Assembly (NCBI GenBank): GCA_017885385.1
Contig: JAFNGF010000364.1
Coordinates: 890-6,705 of the forward strand
Source of the DNA: Planctomycetota bacterium
GTDB lineage: Bacteria; Planctomycetota; Phycisphaerae; Sedimentisphaerales; Anaerobacaceae
Direction of reading: 5' to 3'
Length of the DNA: 5,816 nt
The stretch's first letter is position 1; every line of letters begins with the position of its first letter. This document shows, piece by piece, positions 1-5,816 of this stretch. The notes beneath the pieces were generated by a model. The model saw nothing but the letters and a program-made list of their open reading frames with translations. It had not been told where the DNA came from and made no database searches. A program made the position numbers and the translations under genes.

Positions 1-2211
1 GACAAACCCTCCGGCGGTACTACCTGCCAGCAGGCCCATCACGCCTTCCACGCCCAAAAGTAAGCCCATTGCAACCGGCACGACGATGGCCATCATCGCC
101 GGCAGTATCATTTCTCGCTGTGCTCCTGCGGTGGAAATCGCCACGCAGCGTGCATAATCGGGCTTTTCGGTACCCTGCATAATGCCGGGCTTTTCCTTGA
201 ACTGCCGGCGCACCTCGTTGACCATTCTGCCGGCAGCTCGGCCGACCGCCTTCATCGCTAACGCTGCAAAAACGAAAGCCATCATGCATCCGATAAACAA
301 CCCTACGATGAGCTTGGGATTCATAATGTTCAAGGCGTACGCATTGACGAAATCTGTAAAAGATGCAGCCTTTACGTTCACCAATGTTGGTACTGCCTCA
401 GAGGCAGCCGCAGCCTTAGCCTTCAACACCTCGAAAGTCGCCTGCACCTTGTTGGTAAGCTCTCCGCCGTAAAATATCGTACTGGCGACCTGGTAGACGC
501 CGTCTGCGGATTGGTTAGCGAGCCTGGCAATCCAGATACGCACCTCTTCTATATATGCCGCCAGAAGCGCCAGAGCAGTCAATGCCGCCGAACCTATTGC
601 GAAACCTTTGCCTGTTGCCGCCGTAGTATTACCCAGCGAGTCCAAGGCGTCTGTCCTTTTGCGGATTTCCGGCCCAAGATGGCTCATTTCAGCGTTGCCG
701 CCGGCGTTGTCGGCGATAGGCCCATAAGCATCGGTTGCCAGTGTTATTCCCAACGTTGCCAGCATACCGACGGCTGCAAAGCCGACCCCGTAAAGCCCCA
801 TGGCCATATTTGTAAAGCCGCCAGCCAGCCCATAGGCGAACAGAATCGCGGCAGAAATCGTGATGACGGGCAAACCCGAAGAGATCATTCCCGTTGCAAA
901 ACCGTCAATGACTGTCGTTGCAGCGCCCATCGGGGCTTGATCGGCAATACCTCTGGTCGGTGGATATGTGTCGGATGTGTAATACTCCGTAAATAGGCCA
1001 ATCAACACACCGCCGATAAGACCGGAAACCACCGCCCCGAATATGCCCCAGGTGATCCAGCCCATCTGCACCAGCACCATAACCGCAATCAGGATCATCG
1101 CGGGACTGCTTAGCGTCCCCAACCGCAAGGCCCGCAAGAGATTTCTTTGCGAAGCGTCCTCTTTACAGCGAACAAAGAAGATGCCCAGTATCGAAAGTAA
1201 AGTGCCGATGCCGGCTACAATCATTGGTGAAAGAACCGCCTTGAGCGGGTCCATCCCATATTGTGCCAGAACACTCATCGGTAGTGCCGCGCCCAGCGCG
1301 GCGGTCGCCAGAATCGAGCCGCAATAGCTTTCATAAAGGTCTGCGCCCATTCCCGCGACGTCGCCTACGTTATCGCCGACGTTGTCAGCAATTGTAGCCG
1401 GGTTGCGCGGGTCATCTTCTGGAATGCCGGCCTCAACTTTGCCGACGAGGTCCGCTCCGACATCCGCCGACTTGGTGAAGATTCCGCCGCCCACACGGGC
1501 AAAGAGCGCCTGAGTTGAAGCTCCCATCCCGAACGTAATCATAGTAGTGGTGATTTCAGCTAACTTGGTTTCAGGATTCATTCCGGCCTGCACCAGCGTT
1601 ACGCCGAAAAGTCTCAAACCAGTTGCCATGTGCTCAGCGGTATAAATTAGCTTGTCAAGGATCAGGTACCATATAGATATGTCCAGCAAGGCAAAGCCCA
1701 CTACAACCAGCCCCATCACCGAGCCGGACCGGAACGCCACCTGCAAGGCTCTATTGAGGCTGATCGTTGCCCCCTGTGCGGTTCTGCTGGAGGCATTAGT
1801 TGCGGTTTTCATTCCAAGGAAACCGCACAGACCGCTGAAGAATCCGCCCGTCAAAAAGGCGACTGGCACAAATGGGTTCTGGATGCCGTAGTAGGCCAGC
1901 ACGGCGAAAATGAGGCTCAGCCCGACAAACATAATGGCCACCACGCTGTACTGCCTGAAAAGATATGCGTAGGCGCCGTCACGCACATACGAGGCTATTT
2001 CCTCCATAGTCTCATTGCCTTTGGGCGAGGCCATCATCTGCCTGTAAAAGATGTAGGCGAAAATCAGCGCAGCAACCGAAGAAATTGGTGCTATCCACCA
2101 TAATGATGTGATGGCCACGTCGGCAGCTTCAGACCCTTCACCTGCTACTGCCGTCCCACAGAAACCAACCATTGGCACCAAAACTCCCACGAGACTTCTA
2201 ATGGTCTTCAC
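1..2211 (-). CDS. hppA: Membrane-bound ion-translocating pyrophosphatase (M-PPase), C-terminus beyond window
   Basis: This integral membrane pump hydrolyses cytoplasmic pyrophosphate and uses the energy to export H+ and/or Na+. The 737 codons present contain both catalytic blocks of the family. The first runs from the DVGADLVGK motif (from residue 250, after GGGIFTK) through IPEDDPRNP to DNVGDNVGD (276-284). The second is DAYGPIADNAGGNAEM (494-509), followed by GNTTAATGKG from 527. Many hydrophobic helices surround these blocks. Ala531, in GNTTAA, is the residue typical of K+-dependent enzymes; K+-independent ones have Lys there. A Glu lies in the YESY stretch after the first block, but the pumped ion cannot be assigned from it. 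The GTG start at 2211 is chosen because AAAGGAG lies 8 bases upstream and the reading then begins with a signal-peptide-like segment ending AVA-GE (about residues 1-24). A hydrophilic, Ala/Lys-rich loop of about 70 residues (about 557-625) separates two helices. An estimated 60-90 C-terminal residues, with the last conserved block, are outside the window. Family assignment is near certain; ion specificity is open. Confidence 0.97.
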   Translation of the reverse strand, partial: MKTIRSLVGVLVPMVGFCGTAVAGEGSEAADVAITSLWWIAPISSVAALIFAYIFYRQMMASPKGNETMEEIASYVRDGAYAYLFRQYSVVAIMFVGLSLIFAVLAYYGIQNPFVPVAFLTGGFFSGLCGFLGMKTATNASSRTAQGATISLNRALQVAFRSGSVMGLVVVGFALLDISIWYLILDKLIYTAEHMATGLRLFGVTLVQAGMNPETKLAEITTTMITFGMGASTQALFARVGGGIFTKSADVGADLVGKVEAGIPEDDPRNPATIADNVGDNVGDVAGMGADLYESYCGSILATAALGAALPMSVLAQYGMDPLKAVLSPMIVAGIGTLLSILGIFFVRCKEDASQRNLLRALRLGTLSSPAMILIAVMVLVQMGWITWGIFGAVVSGLIGGVLIGLFTEYYTSDTYPPTRGIADQAPMGAATTVIDGFATGMISSGLPVITISAAILFAYGLAGGFTNMAMGLYGVGFAAVGMLATLGITLATDAYGPIADNAGGNAEMSHLGPEIRKRTDALDSLGNTTAATGKGFAIGSAALTALALLAAYIEEVRIWIARLANQSADGVYQVASTIFYGGELTNKVQATFEVLKAKAAAASEAVPTLVNVKAASFTDFVNAYALNIMNPKLIVGLFIGCMMAFVFAALAMKAVGRAAGRMVNEVRRQFKEKPGIMQGTEKPDYARCVAISTAGAQREMILPAMMAIVVPVAMGLLLGVEGVMGLLAGSTAGGFV

Positions 2212-2219
2212 GTTTTCTG

Positions 2220-2226
2220 CTCCTTT
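2220..2226 (-). promoter_or_regulatory. Ribosome-binding site of hppA
   Basis: Read on the minus strand this is AAAGGAG, 8 bases before a GTG codon at 2211-2209. It is the only strong Shine-Dalgarno match near the N-terminus. It favours the GTG over the in-frame ATG at codon 14, which would begin in the middle of the signal-peptide-like hydrophobic segment. Confidence 0.75.
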
Positions 2227-2268
2227 GGAACTTAATTCTGGTTACTACAGGTTTAAGCAAAATAAAGT

Positions 2269-2301
2269 CTTATAGTTTAGCGAAACGCACAACCCCTGCA
2301 A
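2269..2301 (-). promoter_or_regulatory. Weak candidate promoter for hppA
   Basis: On the minus strand a TTGCAG (2301-2296) is followed 16 bases later by TAAACT (2279-2274), and the overlapping TATAAG (2274-2269) is an alternative -10. Either would give a 5' leader of about 50-60 bases before the GTG start. The matches to sigma-70 consensus are imperfect and the spacing is good for only one combination, so this is a suggestion. No riboswitch or terminator is seen between it and hppA. Confidence 0.22.
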
Positions 2302-2458
2302 CTATTTTTTTGGAAAAAATCAAAAGAAGAAAGTAGCTACCGCCATTCGTGGTCATCACCGTATGTTCTACATCCACCAGACTCCGGGCTGGCAAGCATT
2401 GCACCTGGAACATTAGGAAAACTGAAAACACTTATTCGCAAAACTGCAACGAAAGTGA
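2302..2458. other. Intergenic stretch with no recognisable feature
   Basis: This part of the divergent intergenic region contains A-rich and T-rich runs near 2305-2335 and otherwise unstructured sequence. Short open frames cross it on both strands, but none has a convincing start and ribosome-binding site or a recognisable product. I see no repeat, RNA gene or mobile-element end here. Confidence 0.5.
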
Positions 2459-2487
2459 TTGACTACTCAGGAATTTTATCGTACCCT
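2459..2487 (+). promoter_or_regulatory. Candidate sigma-70-type promoter for the riboswitch transcript
   Basis: TTGACT (2459-2464) matches the -35 consensus at five of six positions. It is followed at exactly 17 bases by TACCCT (2482-2487), which keeps the most important -10 positions (T1, A2, T6) but is otherwise weak. Transcription would begin near 2494, about 15-20 bases before the aptamer, which is where the start of a riboswitch transcript is expected. The position supports the call more than the -10 does. Confidence 0.45.
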
Positions 2488-2510
2488 GACAACACTAATA
2501 GAAAATTATT

Positions 2511-2645
2511 GTGGCCGAAGTTCACGCCCGAGGCGTGAACACGGGGGAACCAGATTTCGGGGCGAATTCCGCTCAAAGCGATAGGGCACTTTCAAGCCCA
2601 AGCCCGTCAGCTAACCTCGTAGGCGTTTGAAAGGGCAATGGCCAA
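2511..2645 (+). ncRNA. Cyclic-di-AMP riboswitch aptamer (ydaO/yuaA class)
   Basis: The conserved blocks of the ydaO/yuaA family occur in order. They are GGCCGAA (2513-2519), CGGGGGAACCA (2542-2552), GGGGCGAATTCC (2559-2570), a small hairpin CGCT-CAA-AGCG (2570-2580), AGGGC (2583-2587) with GCCC (2596-2599), and the highly characteristic GTCAGCTAACCTCGTAGGC (2606-2624). The expected pairings can be drawn. TGGCC (2512-2516) pairs with GGCCA (2640-2644) to close the structure. A perfect 9-bp hairpin occupies 2520-2540. CTTTCAA (2589-2595) pairs with TTGAAAG (2627-2633). Family members bind c-di-AMP and usually turn genes off when the ligand is abundant; their targets are mainly K+ transport, osmolyte and cell-wall genes. 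Here a terminator follows within a few bases, and the next gene is a cation ATPase fused to EIIA. The class is near certain; ligand response is inferred from the family. Confidence 0.93.
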
Positions 2646-2646
2646 T

Positions 2647-2674
2647 AAAAAACTGCCAACCCGGCAGTTTTTTT
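2647..2674 (+). terminator. Intrinsic terminator, expression platform of the riboswitch
   Basis: AAAAAACTGCC (2647-2657) pairs perfectly with GGCAGTTTTTT (2663-2673) across a 5-base loop, giving an 11-bp stem that ends in a T run. It begins 2-3 bases after the closing helix of the c-di-AMP aptamer and lies about 165 bases before the ATPase start, so it acts as an attenuator rather than a gene end. A competing pairing of GGCA (2634-2637, in the aptamer's 3' part) with TGCC (2654-2657) could help form an antiterminator without ligand, but it is only 4 bp as drawn. The A run before the stem means it could also terminate minus-strand transcripts. Confidence 0.92.
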
Positions 2675-2826
2675 ATTTCCCTTTGCCCGCCCTAAAGGGA
2701 ATACATGTATTATCTGATAAAAAAGCTCCACAATACTACAGCTTTCCAGATCCTTGTAGCAGGATGTAACCCACCATCCTCGTCGTTTACTATTTGAGGC
2801 AGTTACAAATAAAACATATCATCATT
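2675..2826 (+). other. Structured 5' leader between the riboswitch terminator and the ATPase gene
   Basis: About 150 bases of mRNA leader lie past the terminator, with no open frame that has a convincing start. Three small foldings are visible. TTCCCTTT (2677-2684) pairs with AAAGGGAA (2694-2701) in an 8-bp hairpin. AGGATG (2761-2766) can pair with CATCCT (2775-2780), or its AGGAT can pair instead with ATCCT (2750-2754), so those two hairpins exclude each other. A 10-bp palindrome, ATACATGTAT, lies at 2701-2710. None of these belongs to a class I recognise. They may be incidental or may influence translation or RNA stability. Confidence 0.35.
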
Positions 2827-2832
2827 GAAGGA
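2827..2832 (+). promoter_or_regulatory. Ribosome-binding site of the EIIA-ATPase gene
   Basis: GAAGGA lies 6 bases before ATG 2839. An in-frame TAA at 2833-2835 sits between the two, so no upstream start in this frame is possible and the ATG at 2839 is the first available one. Confidence 0.85.
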
Positions 2833-2838
2833 TAAGCC

Positions 2839-5816
2839 ATGAGAATTTCCGACCTCATTGATAAGAATCTGGTTGGCTCGCGTTTGAAATCTCGCACGAA
2901 GGAAGCGGTGATTTCCGAAATTGTAGAACATCTTTATAAACATAAGAAAATCAAGGATAGAAAAGAAATTCTACAGGCCTTGATTGAAAGAGAAAAAAAG
3001 GGTTCTACGGGCATCGGAAACCTTTTGGCTATTCCGCATGCCAGAATGCAAGGCCTGAAGGAAGTCATCATGTTTGTTGGGGTTTCAAAGCGAGGCATAG
3101 ATTTTGCATCGGTTGATGGCAGAGCCGTCCGCGTAATCGTACTTTTCCTTACGCCTCTTGGCGAAAGCGGGACACATCTTAAAATTCTTTCGAAACTTGC
3201 CGCTATATTCGGCGACAGGGTTTTTATGAGCAAGTTGATTAATACCCGCACTGATGAAGAGTTGTACAAAGTTTTGAAGCAGGGCAATACCGAAAAAGAA
3301 GGTTTTTTTGCCCTGACGAAAGAAGAAATTCATCTCGAACTGGGGACAAGTGACAATGGTCTGGAAGAAGCCGAGGCCCAAAACAGACTGAAAGAGTTGG
3401 GGCCAAACAGGATAAGTAAAATCCGGAAAAAATCGCTCATCATGCGCTTTATCTACAATTTTACCAATCTTCTGGCCGTTTTAATGTGGATTGGAAGCGG
3501 CCTTTCTTTCTGGGCAGGGATGCCGGAGGCAGGATGGGCATGTATAGTGGTAATTGTCGTTAACGCCATTTTTAGTTTCTGGCAGGAGTTCAAGGCCGAA
3601 AAGGCCATCGATGCTTTAAGGGAGTTACTTCCTTTCTACACGCGCGTAATCAGGTCCGGAACTGAGAAGAAAGTCCTTTCATCCGATATTGTCCCCGGCG
3701 ACATAATCATTGTTGAAGAAGGAGACCACATTCCAGCCGACGCAAGGCTGATTGAAGCACAGGAACTGCGGATAAACAATAGCGCTTTTTCTGGCGAGTC
3801 GAAACTCTCGCACAAAATGTCCGAAGGTTTTCCCAACAAGGGAGATTTTCTCTGGCTGGAAATACCAAACTTGATTTTTGCTGGAACAAGCGTCGCGGCA
3901 GGCATTGGAAAAGCTGTCGCTATCGCTACCGGGATGGGTACGGAAATAGGTAAGATCGCTTACTTGACGCAGACAGTTAAAGAAGAACTGAGCCCGCTGC
4001 AAAAAGAGGTAAATCGCATAAGCAAATTGATTGCCGGCATATCGGTTGTTATGGGTTCTGCTTTCCTTTTTGTGGGTTTGATTTTTACCAAAATGACATT
4101 CCTCGCTTCAGTAATGGTTGCCATAGGCATTATTTTGGCTAATGTCCCCCAGGGCCTAATGCCAACGCTTACACTGGCACTTTCTATGGCAGTCATAAGG
4201 ATGACAAAACGCAACGCCCTAATTAAGAAATTATCTTCCGTCGAAACGCTTGGCTGTACAAATGTTATCTGCACCGACAAAACCGGCACTATCACTACCA
4301 ATCAGATGAGCGTCAAAAAAATATGGCTCAATGACAAGGTAATTGAAGTAACAGGCAGTGGCTATGAGCCGGTGGGCTCTTTTTTACGCGGGGGAAAAAA
4401 TTCAGACGCTGCAGCATTTAGAGATGATGGTCTGGAGCTTTTAACACGCACCGGGACTTTATGCAGCACAGCCAAGCTTGTCCCGCCCTCCAAAGAACAG
4501 AATTACTGGAATATAATTGGCGATCCGACCGAAGGGGCTTTGCTGGTGCTGGCTAAAAAAGCAGGATTTGATTACGAACAGCAGCGGACGGACTGCCATG
4601 TGCAAAAACGTTTCCCCTTCGAATCGGTCCGCAAGAGAATGAGCTCGGTAAATAAGCTCCCCGGCGGCTGCCTCTCTGTGTTTGTCAAAGGCGCACCGAC
4701 AGAGCTTCTGGAAATTTCAGATAAAATTGTTCTGGGGAAAAACACTGTTGACTTAACACCCGCCAAAAGAGCACAAATTAATGCGCAGATAGACGATTTT
4801 GCCAAGGAGGGCCTGCGCATCCTCGGATTTGCATATCGAAACATCAGCGAGGCGGCGGTGTCGAATGCCACGGCGCAAACCGTCGAAAGCAACCTTATAT
4901 TTATCGGGGTGACAGCAATGTACGACCCGCCTCGTGAAGGCGTTAAAGAGGCAGTTGCCATTTGCAAAAAAGCCGGCATCCGCGTCGTTATGATTACCGG
5001 AGACTACCAGATAACCGCCTTATCGATTGCAAAACAGGTAGGAATTATTTCTTCTGACAACCCTGAAATTATTACAGGCACAGATTTTGACAATTTAACC
5101 GACCAGCAGCTAAAAGACAGGCTCAAGGAAAAAGAAGTAATTTTTGCAAGGGCTAATCCCGAACATAAGTTGAGAGTTGTAAATATTTTTAAGGAATTAG
5201 GTAACATTGTTGCCGTTACCGGCGACGGCGTTAATGACGCTCCCGCCCTTAAACGTGCCGATATCGGTATAGCGATGGGACTTCGCGGCACGGACGTGGC
5301 GAAGGAATCAGCGGAGATGATATTGATAGACGACAATTTTGCCAGCATTGTCGCAGCTATTGAGGAAGGACGCGCCGTATTTGAGAATATTAAGAAATTT
5401 CTTACTTATATATTTGCTCATCTCGTGCCTGAGGGGATACCTTTTATATTCTATGTTTTATTCAATATCCCTATACCAATCACCGTCCTGCAGGTCTTAG
5501 CTATCGATTTGGGCACAGAAATTTTTCCGGCGCTTGCATTAGGCGCTGAAAAACCTGAGCCGGACATTATGGAACTTCCGCCGAGACCTAAAAAGAAAGG
5601 GGTCATCGATAAAACAGTGCTCTTTAGAGGTTACATCGTTTTGGGCCTGCTTAGTACCATAGCGACTTTAGGCGCCTATTATCTTATGCTTTTTCAGGGA
5701 GGATGGAAACCCGGGATGCAGCTTGAGCCAAATGACACCACCTTTACTAATCCGCTTCATCTGAAGGCGATAACCGTTCTTTTTGTCGGCATCATAGTGA
5801 TGCAGGTCGCGAATGT
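2839..5816 (+). CDS. PTS EIIA (PtsN-like) domain fused to a IIC-type (Na,K/H,K-like) P-type cation ATPase, C-terminus beyond window
   Basis: This is an ATP-driven cation pump of the inner membrane with a built-in PTS regulatory domain; 992 codons are present. Residues 1 to about 150 form an EIIA domain of the fructose/mannitol/PtsN type, with phospho-acceptor His67 in GNLLAIPHAR. A cation-ATPase N-terminal region follows (about 160-200), then M1/M2 (about 205-253). The actuator loop has SGES (318-321; usually TGES). M3/M4 are at about 395-448, with PQGL (437-440). The phosphorylation site is DKTGT (Asp480). The nucleotide domain has GDPTEGA (561-567) and KGAP (617-620), followed by DPPR (696-699), MITGD (718-722) and GDGVNDAPAL (795-804). 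M5 has HLVPEG (861-866); M6 has IDLGTE (889-894); M7 and part of M8 follow. All catalytic motifs are intact and there is no frameshift. M4-M6 resemble Na,K- and H,K-ATPases more than SERCA or KdpB. The gene is preceded by the c-di-AMP riboswitch and terminator, which suggests K+ or osmotic regulation. The domain assignments are secure; transport of K+ is inferred. The final helices lie outside the window. Codon third positions look richer in A/T than in hppA. Confidence 0.95.
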   Translation, partial: MRISDLIDKNLVGSRLKSRTKEAVISEIVEHLYKHKKIKDRKEILQALIEREKKGSTGIGNLLAIPHARMQGLKEVIMFVGVSKRGIDFASVDGRAVRVIVLFLTPLGESGTHLKILSKLAAIFGDRVFMSKLINTRTDEELYKVLKQGNTEKEGFFALTKEEIHLELGTSDNGLEEAEAQNRLKELGPNRISKIRKKSLIMRFIYNFTNLLAVLMWIGSGLSFWAGMPEAGWACIVVIVVNAIFSFWQEFKAEKAIDALRELLPFYTRVIRSGTEKKVLSSDIVPGDIIIVEEGDHIPADARLIEAQELRINNSAFSGESKLSHKMSEGFPNKGDFLWLEIPNLIFAGTSVAAGIGKAVAIATGMGTEIGKIAYLTQTVKEELSPLQKEVNRISKLIAGISVVMGSAFLFVGLIFTKMTFLASVMVAIGIILANVPQGLMPTLTLALSMAVIRMTKRNALIKKLSSVETLGCTNVICTDKTGTITTNQMSVKKIWLNDKVIEVTGSGYEPVGSFLRGGKNSDAAAFRDDGLELLTRTGTLCSTAKLVPPSKEQNYWNIIGDPTEGALLVLAKKAGFDYEQQRTDCHVQKRFPFESVRKRMSSVNKLPGGCLSVFVKGAPTELLEISDKIVLGKNTVDLTPAKRAQINAQIDDFAKEGLRILGFAYRNISEAAVSNATAQTVESNLIFIGVTAMYDPPREGVKEAVAICKKAGIRVVMITGDYQITALSIAKQVGIISSDNPEIITGTDFDNLTDQQLKDRLKEKEVIFARANPEHKLRVVNIFKELGNIVAVTGDGVNDAPALKRADIGIAMGLRGTDVAKESAEMILIDDNFASIVAAIEEGRAVFENIKKFLTYIFAHLVPEGIPFIFYVLFNIPIPITVLQVLAIDLGTEIFPALALGAEKPEPDIMELPPRPKKKGVIDKTVLFRGYIVLGLLSTIATLGAYYLMLFQGGWKPGMQLEPNDTTFTNPLHLKAITVLFVGIIVMQVAN

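Noticed and set aside
20..1891. Several ORFs of 79-161 codons on both strands inside hppA
   Set aside because: They lie in other frames of an intact, highly conserved membrane pyrophosphatase and their translations have no family character.
2270..2413. Minus-strand ORF of 47 codons starting at an ATG upstream of hppA
   Set aside because: It has no ribosome-binding site and no recognisable motif, and it covers the most likely hppA promoter area.
2281..2538. Open frame of about 86 codons on the plus strand in the intergenic region
   Set aside because: It has no ATG and no start with a ribosome-binding site, its translation resembles no protein I know, and its end runs into the conserved riboswitch aptamer.
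2647..2674. The terminator as the end of a gene rather than an attenuator
   Set aside because: No gene precedes it on either strand within the intergenic region, and it follows directly on the riboswitch aptamer, which explains it fully.
2701..2713. Palindrome ATACATGTAT and a nearby TATTAT as an internal promoter or operator for the ATPase gene
   Set aside because: There is no -35 element at proper spacing, and a 10-bp palindrome in AT-rich leader sequence is weak evidence. A promoter here would also bypass the riboswitch.
2934..5348. Many minus-strand ORFs opposite the ATPase gene
   Set aside because: They are antisense shadows of the conserved ATPase reading frame, with no ribosome-binding sites or recognisable products.
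2839..5816. Assignment as KdpB or as a SERCA-type Ca2+ pump
   Set aside because: KdpB lacks this large M5-M10 arrangement and the EIIA domain. The M4-M6 context (ANVPxGL, IDLGTE, the EPDIM stretch) is closer to the Na,K/H,K group than to SERCA. Ca2+ transport is not formally excluded.

Overview
The window holds two long, divergently transcribed genes, both cut by the window edges, separated by a 627-base non-coding region that contains a well-defined regulatory RNA. No tRNA, rRNA, CRISPR array, insertion sequence or phage gene is visible. The organism is a bacterium of moderate GC content. The combination of a K+-dependent-type membrane pyrophosphatase with a signal-peptide-like N-terminus, a c-di-AMP riboswitch, and a Na,K-ATPase-like pump carrying a PTS domain would fit an anaerobic or sediment-dwelling lineage such as the Planctomycetes/Phycisphaerae or a deltaproteobacterial group. 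That placement is a weak inference, because nothing in the window fixes the taxonomy.

Layout. Bases 1-2211 (minus strand) encode HppA, a membrane-bound ion-translocating pyrophosphatase of which 737 codons are present; the C-terminus lies beyond base 1. Bases 2212-2458 hold only a ribosome-binding site and a weak candidate promoter for hppA. From about 2459 the plus strand carries a plausible sigma-70-type promoter, a ydaO/yuaA-class cyclic-di-AMP riboswitch (about 2511-2645), a strong intrinsic terminator directly after it (2647-2674), a further 150-base structured leader, and a ribosome-binding site at 2827-2832. Bases 2839-5816 encode a protein of more than 992 residues in which a PtsN/fructose-type EIIA domain (with its phospho-acceptor histidine, His67) is fused to the N-terminus of a complete P-type cation ATPase core of the IIC (Na,K/H,K-ATPase-like) kind. 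The last transmembrane helices lie beyond the window.

How the parts may work together. The aptamer-plus-terminator arrangement is the classical OFF switch: high c-di-AMP should stop transcription before the pump gene. In other bacteria c-di-AMP mainly represses K+ uptake, and PtsN-type EIIA proteins directly control K+ transporters and K+ sensors. A cation pump with an EIIA domain built in and a c-di-AMP switch on its mRNA would therefore receive two independent signals, c-di-AMP at the mRNA level and PTS phosphorylation state at the protein level. I infer that the pump handles K+ (possibly in exchange for H+ or Na+). The cation-site residues resemble those of Na,K/H,K-ATPases but differ at three positions (Gln438, His861, Glu894), so the ion is not settled. 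The divergent pyrophosphatase carries the alanine signature of the K+-dependent subfamily, so its activity may also depend on internal K+.
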